This document shows positions 1 through 9,965 of a stretch of 64,000 nt of DNA, piece by piece. The stretch is from CAVXFS01 sp963761115 (GTDB lineage: Bacteria > Pseudomonadota > Gammaproteobacteria > Burkholderiales > Gallionellaceae), in contig CAVXFS010000004.1 of NCBI GenBank assembly GCA_963761115.1, positions 789,467-853,466 of the forward strand, read 5' to 3'. Each line of letters begins with the position of its first letter. The first letter of the stretch is position 1. The position numbers were made by a program, and so were the translations under genes. The notes under the pieces were generated by a model that had not been told where the DNA came from, ran no database searches, and worked only from the letters and a program-made list of their open reading frames with translations.

Positions 1-266
1 ACATGCTGGATGCGTTGTTCGATCCGGTGCAGAGCTATCGTGCCTGCGGATTGATCGCCACCGGCATCGCGCCGCGCGAGGTGGCGGTGTACGACCTGTT
101 CCAGCAACGCGAACTGAAGGCGGAGGAGCGGCATGTGCAATTGCTGGAGACCGTGTACGCGATCAACGACAGATATGGCGCGAACTCGGTCGGCATCTGC
201 GGCATGGCGGGGCAGGGTGGGAAGCTGGCGCAGCGGTTCTGTTATCCGATGATGGAGTGCGGGTAG
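1..266 (+). CDS. Y-family DNA polymerase, C-terminal end (partial)
   Basis: Only the last ~87 residues are inside the window; the gene enters from the left edge. The fragment has a stretch resembling the end of the little-finger domain (SYRACGLIATGI), then a PQxDLF-like tail (AVYDLFQQ) and a segment on the pattern LxxTxxxINxRYG, as found at the C-terminus of UmuC/DinB-like translesion polymerases. The catalytic palm is outside the window, so activity and subfamily cannot be judged. It ends 12 bases before a convergent gene on the other strand. The call rests on a short tail and is moderate. Confidence 0.5.
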   Translation, partial: MLDALFDPVQSYRACGLIATGIAPREVAVYDLFQQRELKAEERHVQLLETVYAINDRYGANSVGICGMAGQGGKLAQRFCYPMMECG

Positions 267-278
267 GGAGTAGCGGGC

Positions 279-704
279 TTACTTTTCAGGTTCGCAACTG
301 CCGCCGATGCGCTTGCCGCTCAGGGCCATGTTCATGCTCATGGATTGGCCGTGCGAGTTGCTTTGCATATGCATCTTGCCCTGATAGCTGTCGCTACTGT
401 GGGTGAACTCGCCTGTTCCATCCGTTATATCGCCGTCATGATTGCAGTGGACTTTCCACGAGGTCTTGTTGCCGGCGTATTTGACGTCGGTCATGGTGCA
501 GTCCTTGTTTGGCGCTGCCTGTCGCGGGTCTTTTTCCGCTCCCTTGGCGATACAGACTTTCATGGTCGTTCCCGGCACCGCGAACGGCATCCCTTCCATT
601 TCCATCTTGGAAGTGACCTCCCAGTATTCTCCGCTTGCACCGAATGCCGAAGTGGTAAATGTGCTCGCTGCAAGGATCAGGCAGGTGGGTATGATTTTCT
701 TCAT
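279..704 (-). CDS. DUF3617-type exported protein
   Basis: A 141-residue protein with an N-terminal signal peptide (basic MKK, hydrophobic stretch, cleavage near SAFGA). The mature part has the DUF3617 pattern: an opening GEYWEVTSKMEM, a MKVCIAKG motif with a conserved Cys, a second Cys in NKDCTMTD, and a Met-rich end with SGKRIGGSC. The family is periplasmic and of unknown function. The start is placed at the Met at 704 because GGAG lies a few bases upstream and the signal peptide begins there; an upstream start adds 13 residues that do not look like a leader. Confidence 0.75.
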   Translation of the reverse strand: MKKIIPTCLILAASTFTTSAFGASGEYWEVTSKMEMEGMPFAVPGTTMKVCIAKGAEKDPRQAAPNKDCTMTDVKYAGNKTSWKVHCNHDGDITDGTGEFTHSSDSYQGKMHMQSNSHGQSMSMNMALSGKRIGGSCEPEK

Positions 705-821
705 GTTGACTCCGCTGGGCAGGAAAAAAGTGGGCAGGACCATGGCAGGATTCTTGACCTTGTTGGCGGTGAAGTCAATGCCTGTTTGTACTGGTGCGGG
801 ATGGGCTATCCACCTGCAACT

Positions 822-2072
822 TCACAAGCCGCCGCGTCGCGCCAGTAACGCCGCGCCATAGGCGGCTTCGGAGCGCGGTGCGGTGGAGACCGGGACGCCG
901 AGCAGTCTGGCCCGCATCGCTGTCCAGGTCTGATTCTTTGCGCCGCCGCCGGTAGTGACAACGGACCTGAGCGGTGTTGCGCCGAGTTCCTCGAGTTTGG
1001 CATAGCCGGTCGCCTCGATGCGACAGAGACCTTGCAGTAGCCCATGCAGGAATTGCGCTTCGTCCGTCGGCTTCGGGGTGAGTTGCGGCGCCAGTGCGGG
1101 ATCGTCGATGGGAAAGCGTTCGCCGGGCGTGGGCAGCGGATAGTAGTCGAGCGGACTATCGATGGCCGGGTCGATGCGCGCGCTCAGTTCGATCAGTTGC
1201 CAGTCGTTGAAATACTTCCGCAGCACCCCGCCGCCCGCGTTGGAGGCGCCACCCGCCAGCCACAGGTCGCCGTAGCGGTGACTGTATACGCCGTATTGCG
1301 AGGCTTCCACACGGCGTTCCGAAAGCAGCTTGAGCACCAGCGTGGTGCCGAGCGAGGTGACGGCGGCGCCGGGTTCGCTCACGCCGGTGGCGATGAAACC
1401 GGCGATGCTGTCGGTGGTGCCGGCATGCACGGTGCAGGCTGGGTTGAGCCTGAAATATTTTGCGATGGCGGGGCTGAGTGACGCGATGGCAGTGCCGGGT
1501 GCGGCAACTTGCGGTAACAGGCGGGCGAGCGGCAATTGCCGCACCCAGTCAGGCCAGCATAGTCGTTCGACGTCGTAGCCGCTTTTCAGTGCATTGTGGT
1601 GGTCCGACAGGCCACCGATGCCGGTGAGCAGCGCGGCGAGCCAGTCGGCCTGGTGCAGGAAATGTGCGGCGTTCGAGGTATCGTAATGACGCGTCAGCCA
1701 CAGGAACTTGGCCAGTCCGGAAGTTGCGCTGCATACCGTGTGGCCGGGCGGCGCGATGGATTCCAGTTCTCCGGCTTCCACGCTGGCGCGGCTGTCGAAA
1801 TAGAACAGGGCCGGGGAGACCGGCTCAAGTTCGTCATCACACAGCAACACCGTGCCGGAAGTTGCCGCGATGGCGATGCCATGCAATTGCGCGGCTACGG
1901 TCTCGGGCAGACGCCGCAGCAGAGTGAGCATCGCTTCGCGCCATTCCAGCGGGGTCTGCGCCCTTGGATCCGGATAGACCGTGTGGTCTTCATGTGCGAT
2001 GACGCCATCACGGTCCAGGACGCAGGCGCGCACGCCAGAAGAGCCGAAGTCGAGACCGAGATGGTAAGTCAT
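822..2072 (-). CDS. FGGY-family carbohydrate kinase (D-ribulose kinase-like)
   Basis: A 416-residue sugar kinase of the FGGY/ASKHA fold. It opens with the phosphate-1 loop LGLDFGSSGVRACVLD, has the TSGTVLL and AGTTDSIAGF motifs, and a C-terminal adenosine loop (VVTTGGGAKNQTW). It would phosphorylate a pentulose or related sugar with ATP in the cytoplasm. The short length and GSSGVRA loop resemble plant/cyanobacterial XK1 D-ribulose kinases more than classical xylulokinase; the substrate is inferred. ATG at 2072 is preferred over a TTG 15 bases upstream; neither has a strong ribosome binding site. No sugar transporter or isomerase is adjacent. Confidence 0.75.
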   Translation of the reverse strand: MTYHLGLDFGSSGVRACVLDRDGVIAHEDHTVYPDPRAQTPLEWREAMLTLLRRLPETVAAQLHGIAIAATSGTVLLCDDELEPVSPALFYFDSRASVEAGELESIAPPGHTVCSATSGLAKFLWLTRHYDTSNAAHFLHQADWLAALLTGIGGLSDHHNALKSGYDVERLCWPDWVRQLPLARLLPQVAAPGTAIASLSPAIAKYFRLNPACTVHAGTTDSIAGFIATGVSEPGAAVTSLGTTLVLKLLSERRVEASQYGVYSHRYGDLWLAGGASNAGGGVLRKYFNDWQLIELSARIDPAIDSPLDYYPLPTPGERFPIDDPALAPQLTPKPTDEAQFLHGLLQGLCRIEATGYAKLEELGATPLRSVVTTGGGAKNQTWTAMRARLLGVPVSTAPRSEAAYGAALLARRGGL

Positions 2073-2247
2073 GGGAAAAGCAGCCAAAAGGATAGAGTGG
2101 GGGATTGTATGGGGCAGGGCTTGATTTTACAAACCTCGGCAGATCGATCGCCAAAACAGGCTAGGCGATCGATAGCAAACCAGTGCCGTTCGCATGTGCA
2201 TGATATTTGCTTTGGTGTCTGCCTATATCAATCATGAATGGACTCGT

Positions 2248-4072
2248 ATGCAATCCCCGATTCAGGATTATCTGGAAGGTTTGCATGGCCGCCTAGCCGG
2301 ATTGCACAAGGGTGAGATGGCGAGTTATATCCCCGAACTCACCAAGGCCGATCCTGACTGGTTCGGCATCTGCATCGTCACCATGGATGGTGTGGCTTAT
2401 GCGGTGGGCGATTCGGAGCAGCTGTTCACGATCCAGTCGATCTCCAAACCATTCGTCTACGCGACGGCGCTGGCGGACCGGGGGCGTGAGTTCGTGCTCG
2501 GCAAGGTCGGGGTGGAGCCGAGCGGCGATGCCTTCAATTCGATCAGCCTGAATCCCCAAACTGGTGCACCGCTCAATCCGATGATCAATGCTGGTGCGAT
2601 CGCCTCCGCCAGCCTGGTCGGCGGCAAGACGCCGGAGGAGCAGTGGCGCCGCATCGAATCGTCGATGGCGGCATTCGTCGGCAGGGACATCAGCGTCGAC
2701 GAGGACGTGTATCGGTCGGAGAGCGAAACCGGTTTCCGCAACCGCGCCATCGCCTGGATGCTGAAGAATTTCGGCATCATCGACGGTGAGCCGATGCCGT
2801 ACACTGGAGAACTATTTCCGGCAGTGCTCGGTACTGGTCAATTGCCGCGACCTGGCCTACATGGCGGCGACCCTGGCCAATGGCGGCGTCCACCCGCTGA
2901 CCCGCAAGCGCGCCCTGCCGGCGGAACATGTCGAACGGGTGCTCAGCGTGATGGCCACCTGCGGCATGTACGACTTTGCCGGCAGCTGGTTGTACGAGGT
3001 CGGCATGCCGGCCAAGAGCGGCGTGGGCGGCGGCATCATCGCGGTATTGCCGGGCAGCTTCGGCATCGGTATCTTTTCCCCGCGCCTGGACGAGAAGGGC
3101 AACAGCGTGCGCGGCATCGAGGCGTGCAAGCAACTGTCGCACGATTTCAGCCTGCATGTGTTCACCTGCGCCAGCGATCCGCGCATGGCGCTGGGCCGGG
3201 TCTACACCGGCGCGGATGCACCTTCGCGCAGACAACCGGCGGCGGAGATACGTGCCCATCTGAAGGAGAATGCATCGCGCATCAAGTACCTTTGCCTGCA
3301 TGGATTCCTGCATGTCGATGGCGTGGAGTATGTCATCCGCAGGATGAGGGACATGGCTGCCGACAGCAACAGTTACATCCTCGACATGCACCATGTGGCA
3401 GGGATCTCGGAAAGTGCGGCGCGCCTGCTCAACCAGGCCCGGCTTGGTTTTGGAGCGGACAATATCGCGCTGGTGTATTCCCGCATCCACGACAACAAGG
3501 CCATCGTCGATCCGTTGCGCAAGGTCGGCCAAGAGCGGAGACCAGGGTTTCCTGAGCTTCGAGGACAACGACCTGGCGGTGGAGTGGTGCGAGAACCGGC
3601 TGATCGGGACGTTGCCGGCAATGCCTGCGCAGGCGCTGCATCTGGCCGACTCGCCCTTGTTCAAGGGCGTGCCCGAGCCGCTGATGAAACAGGTCGAAGC
3701 GGTGACGCGCTCCAGTTGTTCGCCAAGGGAGAGCAGATAATGGTGCAAGGCCAGGAGAATGATACGCGCATCTTTTTCATCGAGACCGGTCAGGTCAGCG
3801 TGCTGGTGCCGATCGAGAATGGCGGTCATCAGCGCATCGCCTCGCTGGGGCCGGGCATGAATTTCGGCGAGATGGTCCTGCTCGGCAATACGACCCGGAG
3901 TGCCTCGGTGTATGCGGATACCGAAGTCAAATGCCGCATCCTTGAATCCGGCGACCTTGACAATATATCTGACCATACGCCGCAACTGAAGATCATCCTG
4001 CTGGAAAACCTGGCAAAGGATATTGCGAGTAACTTGCGCCGGGCTACGCAGTGGATTGCTGCTCTGGCGTGA
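2248..4072 (+). pseudogene. glsA: Glutaminase A-STAS-cyclic-nucleotide-binding fusion, three frameshifts
   Basis: The reading starts at MQSPIQDYLEGL and matches glutaminase A (glutamine to glutamate plus ammonia): the serine/lysine catalytic motif QSISKPF, NPMINAGAI, then YFRQCSVLVNCRDLA and KSGVGGGI. After ~310 residues follow a STAS-like segment (IKYLCLHGFLHVDG, YILDMHHV) and a cNMP-binding domain with its phosphate cassette (FGEMVLLGNTTRSASV). The protein is spread over three frames: shifts near 2800 (inside GEPMP/LENYF), near 3530 (before GDQGFLSFED) and near 3710 (before LFAKGEQIM). Each switch is seamless in homology, so an intact ~607-residue ancestor is clear. Either the gene is recently inactivated or the sequence has indel errors. 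The cNMP domain suggests nucleotide control of activity (inference). Confidence 0.8.
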
Positions 4073-4092
4073 TATATAGGTTTGTATCGATG

Positions 4093-4126
4093 AAAAAAAA
4101 CGGGCCGGACTGATTTGTCCGGCCCG
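4093..4126 (-). terminator. Rho-independent terminator of the cytochrome gene
   Basis: A perfect 10-bp stem (CGGGCCGGAC with GTCCGGCCCG, loop TGATTT) is preceded on the plus strand by eight A. Read on the minus strand this is a GC stem followed by a U tract, placed 33 bases past the stop of the cytochrome gene. Confidence 0.9.
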
Positions 4127-4158
4127 CATTGATCACTTCTGCATCCTCTAGCGCATGT

Positions 4159-5571
4159 TTACTTGACGTGGCAGGACAGACAAAGTCCACTGCCCTGGTT
4201 GGAAACACGCAGGAATACGCCGTTATTCGGGGTATGCGGATCATGGCAGGATGCGCACTCCACGGTCGGCTGACCCAGGAACGCCGTATTATTGGTAAAC
4301 AGCATGATGTCTTGCTTGGTACGGATACCCGCGCCTGGTACTGGAGCAAACGTGTTTGCCGCCGTGCTCGACACGAATCCGCGTCCGCAAGCGTCGCCAT
4401 TGACTCCGGCACCGCACGAAGTTAGCGGCTGACCGTTAACTTCGGTCACGCCTGCAGCAATCATTGCCGCTGTCCCATTGGCTACAGTAGCTTGCGCGAC
4501 ACCATTGCTTACGTAGAATTCATAAGTAGTCGGATCACGCGTAATCGGGTAAGCGGCAGTTCCACCAATACTTGCTGAACCCGCAGCAACAGCATCGCTG
4601 TCCAGAATGATGTTGGTGTCAACCCAGAAGCGGACGTCGTTGGTATTGCTTCCGATATGCGCTGCAGTTGGCAGGTTGAACAACCTGTCACGACAGGTTC
4701 CGTCAGCAATAATGACCGTATTACCGACTGCCGATCCCTGGGTAATGGAAATACCGCCGCCGCAGTATTGCATGCTGATCGGGTGATCGTTCGACAGGTC
4801 GGTGCCAAGCAGAATACCTTCCGCGCTAGGGTTGTCCGAACTCCCGTAAGGGTCAGAATAGAACCCTTGGTTCATCTGGGCAAAACCACTGCCACCGCCG
4901 CCGCCGTTGCTGCCATTGCTATTCCACGTATATTGCTGGTTTTGGCCTGCCTGGGCAGTTCCAATGATGAATTGGCTCGCAATTGCTGAACTCAATGCAC
5001 CATTGTATCCATCCGCCATCAAACCGGAACCCGGTCCATTGATCATGTTGTCCATTGCTTGCGTACCATCGTGGCAAGACAAGCAGGCAAGGGAAACGGA
5101 ACCAATGGAAGGCAGGGCGGCATCAAATGTGCTGGATACGTTACTACCGGTGTTATATACAGAATAGACTGATGAATTGTTAACTGCCTTGTTCCACAAC
5201 GGGCCAGACTGAACAGCGTTAAATCCGTGCGGTGTATGACAGAAAACACAGATCTGGTTGGTGCCGACGACATTGCCGGAATTATCAAGCACGCTGGTTC
5301 CACCAGGGCCTGTTCCCAGGGATCCCTGCACACTGTTGGTACCCAGCGAATTGGTCGTACTCAGGTTGTGGCGGGAATTGGTGATATTGATTGCTGAACC
5401 TGGCGCAAATACACCTGTGCCGCCATCACTGGAAGTGTAGGTGGTAATGCCGTGCCCAACGGATGAGGCAACCACGCCGTCCGCATATGAATTATTGGCG
5501 AACCCCATTGCCAATGCGGAGACAGATAACAACCCCACCATGCCATATTTGTGATTCACGCGGTTTCTCAT
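4159..5571 (-). CDS. Exported tetraheme cytochrome c family protein
   Basis: A 470-residue protein with a signal peptide (basic start, hydrophobic core, cleavage near NSYADG) and four CXXCH heme motifs: CVFCH near residue 110, CLSCH near 165, CASCH near 445 and CLSCH four residues from the C-terminus. The first three have the form CxxCH(T/D)PH or CHDG of doubled-CXXCH cytochromes. A long Gly/Ser/Asn-rich, heme-free segment of ~270 residues separates motifs two and three. It probably carries electrons in the periplasm or at the outer membrane. There is no partner porin or quinol oxidase next to it. The start lacks an obvious ribosome binding site. It is a single-gene transcript ending at the strong terminator downstream. 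Confidence 0.85.
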   Translation of the reverse strand: MRNRVNHKYGMVGLLSVSALAMGFANNSYADGVVASSVGHGITTYTSSDGGTGVFAPGSAINITNSRHNLSTTNSLGTNSVQGSLGTGPGGTSVLDNSGNVVGTNQICVFCHTPHGFNAVQSGPLWNKAVNNSSVYSVYNTGSNVSSTFDAALPSIGSVSLACLSCHDGTQAMDNMINGPGSGLMADGYNGALSSAIASQFIIGTAQAGQNQQYTWNSNGSNGGGGGSGFAQMNQGFYSDPYGSSDNPSAEGILLGTDLSNDHPISMQYCGGGISITQGSAVGNTVIIADGTCRDRLFNLPTAAHIGSNTNDVRFWVDTNIILDSDAVAAGSASIGGTAAYPITRDPTTYEFYVSNGVAQATVANGTAAMIAAGVTEVNGQPLTSCGAGVNGDACGRGFVSSTAANTFAPVPGAGIRTKQDIMLFTNNTAFLGQPTVECASCHDPHTPNNGVFLRVSNQGSGLCLSCHVK

Positions 5572-5909
5572 AAATATAATTTTATTATTCTAAAACAACA
5601 AGTTGCTTTAATTGCTTAAAGCGGAATCGGCAACGAAATATTGCGCGCAATGACAGCATCGGCGTAATGATTCAACACGCAAGCGGGATTCATGCCATTT
5701 GGCAAGTTAGATTAAGACATTGATACTAATATAGTAGCAACTTTATTTTTTATCGAAATCACAGGCGATGGGTTCTCCATTCCGGGATTTGAGAATAAAC
5801 GAAGCAAAATCTCTGCTTCTGGGTAGCATTTACAAAATGATTCGATAGAGATGCCTCAGTCAATGCCGAGCCATTACTCCAATCTTCGAGTACCAGGATG
5901 CGGCATCGT
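5572..5909. other. Intergenic region upstream of the cytochrome gene
   Basis: About 340 bases without a convincing gene. It is AT-richer than its surroundings, especially near 5572-5640 and 5710-5760, and should hold the promoter of the minus-strand cytochrome gene. No conserved RNA or repeat was recognised. Confidence 0.5.
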
Positions 5910-6329
5910 CTATTCCCGCATATTCGACTGCCTGTCAAATGTGTCCAGTTCGATCACCGGCTGCGGCTGCCATCCCTGTTTGCGATGCTCCGCCACTATG
6001 TTTGTGAATATGCCGCCGCGCACAAAAAACCTGGCGGTGAGGCGCATGAATCGCGGTGAGGTGGCTGCGGCCAGATCGTCGAGAATGCGGTTGGTGACGT
6101 CCTCGTGGAAATGGCCTTCATTGCGGAATGACCAGATGTACAACTTGAGGCTTTTCAGTTCGACGCATTTTTCGTCTGCGATGTAGTCGAGGATCAATGT
6201 GGCGAAATCCGGTTGGCCGGTCTTGGGGCACAGACAGGTGAATTCGGGTATCTCCATATGGATATGGTAATCCCGTGCCGGGTGGGGATTGGGAAAAGTC
6301 TCAAGGGTTTTCGAGGGTTGCGTACTCAT
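5910..6329 (-). CDS. queF: NADPH-dependent 7-cyano-7-deazaguanine reductase
   Basis: A 139-residue type I QueF, the short single-domain form. It reduces preQ0 to preQ1 in queuosine biosynthesis. Visible family motifs are the nucleophile region EFTCLCPKTGQPDF, the QueF signature ELKSLKLYIWSFRNEGHFHE and the GG(I/V)FT segment. Length and start are normal for the family. It stands alone, divergent from smc with 62 bases between; the other queuosine genes are not in the window. Confidence 0.95.
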   Translation of the reverse strand: MSTQPSKTLETFPNPHPARDYHIHMEIPEFTCLCPKTGQPDFATLILDYIADEKCVELKSLKLYIWSFRNEGHFHEDVTNRILDDLAAATSPRFMRLTARFFVRGGIFTNIVAEHRKQGWQPQPVIELDTFDRQSNMRE

Positions 6330-6391
6330 TTTGTGCCGGGTTCCGCTTCGGTTAGAATAGCCGGAATTATAACGTTAATGACGGTCTCAAA

Positions 6392-9300
6392 TTGCGCCTT
6401 TCCCATATCAAACTATCCGGGTTCAAATCGTTCGTTGACCCCACTCATATCGCTTTGCCGGGTCAGATCGTCGGCATTGTCGGTCCCAACGGCTGCGGCA
6501 AATCCAACGTGATCGACGCGTTGCGCTGGGTGCTGGGCGAGTCGCGTGCCTCGGCCTTGCGCGGCGAATCGATGCAAGACGTGATCTTCAACGGTTCCGG
6601 CAAGCGCAAACCGGTCGGCCGCGCCAGTGTCGAGTTGTTGTTCGACAATTCGCTTGGCAAGGCCGCCGGGCAATGGTCAAGCTATGCCGAGATATCGATC
6701 AAGCGTGTGCTGCAGCGCGACGGCGATTCCAGCTACTACATCAACAACCAGCATGTGCGGCGCAAGGACATCACCGACATTTTCCTCGGCACCGGGCTGG
6801 GGGCGCGCGCTTACGCCATCATCGAGCAGGGCATGATCTCGCGCATCATCGAGGCCAAGCCGGAAGAATTGCGAGTGTTCCTGGAAGAAGCCGCCGGCGT
6901 ATCCAAGTACCGCGAGCGCCGCCGCGAGACCGAACTGCGTATCGCCGATACGCGCGAGAATCTGTTGCGCGTGGATGACATCCGCCTGGAACTGGAAAAG
7001 CAGCTCACCCACCTGGCCGGGCAGGCCGAGGTTGCGACGCGATACCGCGAACTTGAGGCGCAGCGTGACACCACGCAACGCTTGCTGTGGCTGGTGAACA
7101 AGCAGGATGCCGAAGCGCGCCGTGCGCGTTGCGTGCAGCAGATAGAGAAATCGAAGATCGAGCTGGAAGCCGAGACCGCGCGCCTGCGCGAGGTGGAAAG
7201 CCAGCTGGAAAGCTCGCGCAGCGGACACTACCAGCTGACCGATGCCGTGCATGCGAAACAGGGCGAACTGTACGCGGTGAATGCCGAGATCGCACGGCTG
7301 GAGCAGCACATTGCACACCTGAACGACCAGCGCGCGCGCCTGACGCAACAGATCGCCAACGGCGAACGACAGATCGAACAGCATCGCGGCCAGATACAGG
7401 GAGTGCAGGGTTTGCTGGCGCACTGGCAGCAACAGCAGCAGGATGCGGGTCTCAAGGTGGAAGTATGTGAGAACCACGCCAACACCGAGGCAGAGCAACT
7501 GCCACAGGCGGAGGCGGAATCGCGTGCGGCACAGGAAAGATACAACGAGGTGCAACGCGAACATCTGGTGCTGCAGCAGCAATTGCAACTGGCCGAGACC
7601 CAGCGCGAGCATATTCAGCGCAACGTGCAGCAACTGGATTCGCGTCGCTCGCGCTTGTTACTGGAACAGGACAACCTGCCACGTCCCGACACCGAGGCGC
7701 TGACGCAATCGCAGCAGCAGGCAGTCGAGCTGGAAACCGAGTACCGCGTGCAACAGCAGCAACTGGCTCAGTTGCAGGAACAGTTGCCTGTTGCCGATGC
7801 GGCGCGCAGCGAGAAACGCGACGCGGCACAGGAACTGGAACGACAATTGGCGCAAGTGGAGGCGAAGCTGGATGCGCTCCAGCAATTGCAGGCGCAGATC
7901 GATAACGACGAGAACCTCAAGCAGTGGCTGACCGACCGCCAATTGGACAAGCTGCCGCGACTGTGGCAATCCATTCGCATCGAGACAGGTTGGGAAGATG
8001 CGCTGGAAGCGGTGCTGCGCGAACGCATCAACGCCATTGCGCTGCAGCAGGGACTGGATGAGACAGCAGCCTGGGAAAATGCGCCGCCGGGGAAACTGGC
8101 GTTGTTTGCGGCGGATGGCGTTCGTGCCGCCCCGGTTCAGGACACCGAATTCACGCCGCTGGCGAGGTATGTGACCTGCCAGGACGAGCGCGCCGCACCG
8201 GTCGTGGCGGACTGGCTATCCGGTGTGTATGCCACGGATACCCTGGCGCAGGCGTTGGGCCAGCGCGGACGCCTGCCTGCCGGCGCCTGGCTGGTTACGC
8301 CGCAGGGCCATCTGGTCGGTCCCCATAGCGTGTTGTTCCATGCGCCCGACAGCCAGGTGCATGGTGTGCTTGCCCGTCAGCGCGAGATCGAATCATTGCA
8401 GCAACAGGTACAACACCAGAAATCGGAGGTGGAGCGGGGCAGGCAGCAGGCCGCGCAGGCGGAAGAAAGCTACCATGGCATCGAAAGCCGCATCACGCCG
8501 CTGCGCAGCGCGGGCAGCGAGTTGCAGCAGCGCCAGCACACACTGCAGATGCAAATCCTGAAATTGACCCAGGCCAATGAGCGCAGCCATGAGCGTTCGG
8601 CTCAGATCGCCGGCGAGTTGCAGGAACTGGCCGACCAGTCCGCAGTCGAGCAGCGCCAGCAGCAGGAAGTGATGGAACGCATGGCGATCATGCGCGAAAA
8701 CATCTCCGTGCAGCAGGCGGATGCAGAGCAGGTGCGGCAACAGGCAACGATGCAGGAAACAAGATTGCGTGAACAGCGCGAGCGCGGGCAAAAGGCACAG
8801 CACGAATTGCAGGAAGCGCGCTATTTTGCCAAGACCTGCGCTGAAAAGATCGCCGACCTTGATCATAACCTGAAGCAGACTGGCGATACACTGGCGCAAC
8901 TGGAGCAGGCACTGACCCAGAACCGGGACGAACTCGGCAAGATGCAGGACGGAAACACGCAGCAACAATTGCAGGAGTCGCTGGATCTGCGTCAGGTACT
9001 CGAGCAGGCACTGGCCGAGGCGCGCAATGCACTGGAACACGCGACACTGAGCCTGAACCAACTGGAACAGGAGCGCATGGCGTGCGAACAGAAGCTGAAC
9101 CCGCTACGCGAAAAGGCCACCGAGTTGTCGCTCAAGGAGCAGGAAGCGCGCCTGCATTTCGAACAATGGGCGGAGCAACTGCAGGGAGTGGACGAAGCTG
9201 CCTTGTTGCCGCTGCTGGAAGGGATCAACGCCAGGCCGAATGCGCTGCAGAGTGAATTGAACCGTCTGGACGGCGACATCGAGTCGCTGGGCGCGGTCAA

Positions 9301-9916
9301 CCTGGCAGCGCTGGAGGAATTGCAGGCAGCACAGGAGCGCAAGGCTTATCTGGATGCGCAGGCAAAGGACCTGACCGAGGCGCTGGATACGCTGGAAAGC
9401 GCGATCCGCCGCATCGACAAGGAATCGCGCGACCTGCTGATGGCGACCTACGACGAAGTCAACCGTCATCTGTCAGAGATGTTCCCGGTGCTGTTTGGCG
9501 GTGGCGAGGCACGCCTGGTGTTGACCGGCGACGAGATCCTCGACAGCGGTGTGCAGGTGATGGCGCAGCCGCCGGGCAAGAAGAACGCCTCCATCCATCT
9601 GCTGTCCGGTGGCGAAAAGGCACTCACCGCCATCGCGCTGGTATTCTCGCTATTTCAGCTCAATCCCGCACCGTTCTGCCTGCTGGACGAAGTGGATGCC
9701 CCGCTGGACGATACCAATACCGAACGCTTGTGTACCCTGGTCAGGAAAATGGCGGTACAGACCCAGTTCGTGTTCATCAGCCACAACAAGATCACCATGG
9801 AACTGGCGCAGCAACTGGTCGGTGTGACCATGCAGGAACGCGGCGTGTCCCATGTGGTGGCGGTGGATATCGAGGAAGCATTGCGGATGCGCGACGACAG
9901 CGAGATCGCCGCCTGA
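6392..9916 (+). CDS. smc: Chromosome segregation protein SMC
   Basis: A 1174-residue SMC ATPase that compacts and segregates the chromosome with ScpA/ScpB. The N-terminal head has Walker A GPNGCGKSN near residue 32. Two long Gln/Glu-rich coiled coils flank a hinge around residues 500-650. The C-terminal head has the signature LSGGEKALTA near 1070 and Walker B FCLLDEVDAP near 1094. The start is TTG (LRLSHIKLSGFKSF is the family's usual N-terminus). No zipA or ligA follows, although these often do in related genomes; the next gene is on the opposite strand. Confidence 0.97.
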   Translation: MRLSHIKLSGFKSFVDPTHIALPGQIVGIVGPNGCGKSNVIDALRWVLGESRASALRGESMQDVIFNGSGKRKPVGRASVELLFDNSLGKAAGQWSSYAEISIKRVLQRDGDSSYYINNQHVRRKDITDIFLGTGLGARAYAIIEQGMISRIIEAKPEELRVFLEEAAGVSKYRERRRETELRIADTRENLLRVDDIRLELEKQLTHLAGQAEVATRYRELEAQRDTTQRLLWLVNKQDAEARRARCVQQIEKSKIELEAETARLREVESQLESSRSGHYQLTDAVHAKQGELYAVNAEIARLEQHIAHLNDQRARLTQQIANGERQIEQHRGQIQGVQGLLAHWQQQQQDAGLKVEVCENHANTEAEQLPQAEAESRAAQERYNEVQREHLVLQQQLQLAETQREHIQRNVQQLDSRRSRLLLEQDNLPRPDTEALTQSQQQAVELETEYRVQQQQLAQLQEQLPVADAARSEKRDAAQELERQLAQVEAKLDALQQLQAQIDNDENLKQWLTDRQLDKLPRLWQSIRIETGWEDALEAVLRERINAIALQQGLDETAAWENAPPGKLALFAADGVRAAPVQDTEFTPLARYVTCQDERAAPVVADWLSGVYATDTLAQALGQRGRLPAGAWLVTPQGHLVGPHSVLFHAPDSQVHGVLARQREIESLQQQVQHQKSEVERGRQQAAQAEESYHGIESRITPLRSAGSELQQRQHTLQMQILKLTQANERSHERSAQIAGELQELADQSAVEQRQQQEVMERMAIMRENISVQQADAEQVRQQATMQETRLREQRERGQKAQHELQEARYFAKTCAEKIADLDHNLKQTGDTLAQLEQALTQNRDELGKMQDGNTQQQLQESLDLRQVLEQALAEARNALEHATLSLNQLEQERMACEQKLNPLREKATELSLKEQEARLHFEQWAEQLQGVDEAALLPLLEGINARPNALQSELNRLDGDIESLGAVNLAALEELQAAQERKAYLDAQAKDLTEALDTLESAIRRIDKESRDLLMATYDEVNRHLSEMFPVLFGGGEARLVLTGDEILDSGVQVMAQPPGKKNASIHLLSGGEKALTAIALVFSLFQLNPAPFCLLDEVDAPLDDTNTERLCTLVRKMAVQTQFVFISHNKITMELAQQLVGVTMQERGVSHVVAVDIEEALRMRDDSEIAA

Positions 9917-9965
9917 TCATACCGGGGGGGCCACATATCGCTTCCCCGCTACGATCCTTGTCAGG

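Noticed and set aside
2777..4129. 450-codon open frame on the minus strand opposite the glutaminase fusion
   Set aside because: It is the antisense shadow of a gene with clear homology on the plus strand; its translation is Arg/His-rich with no recognisable motif.
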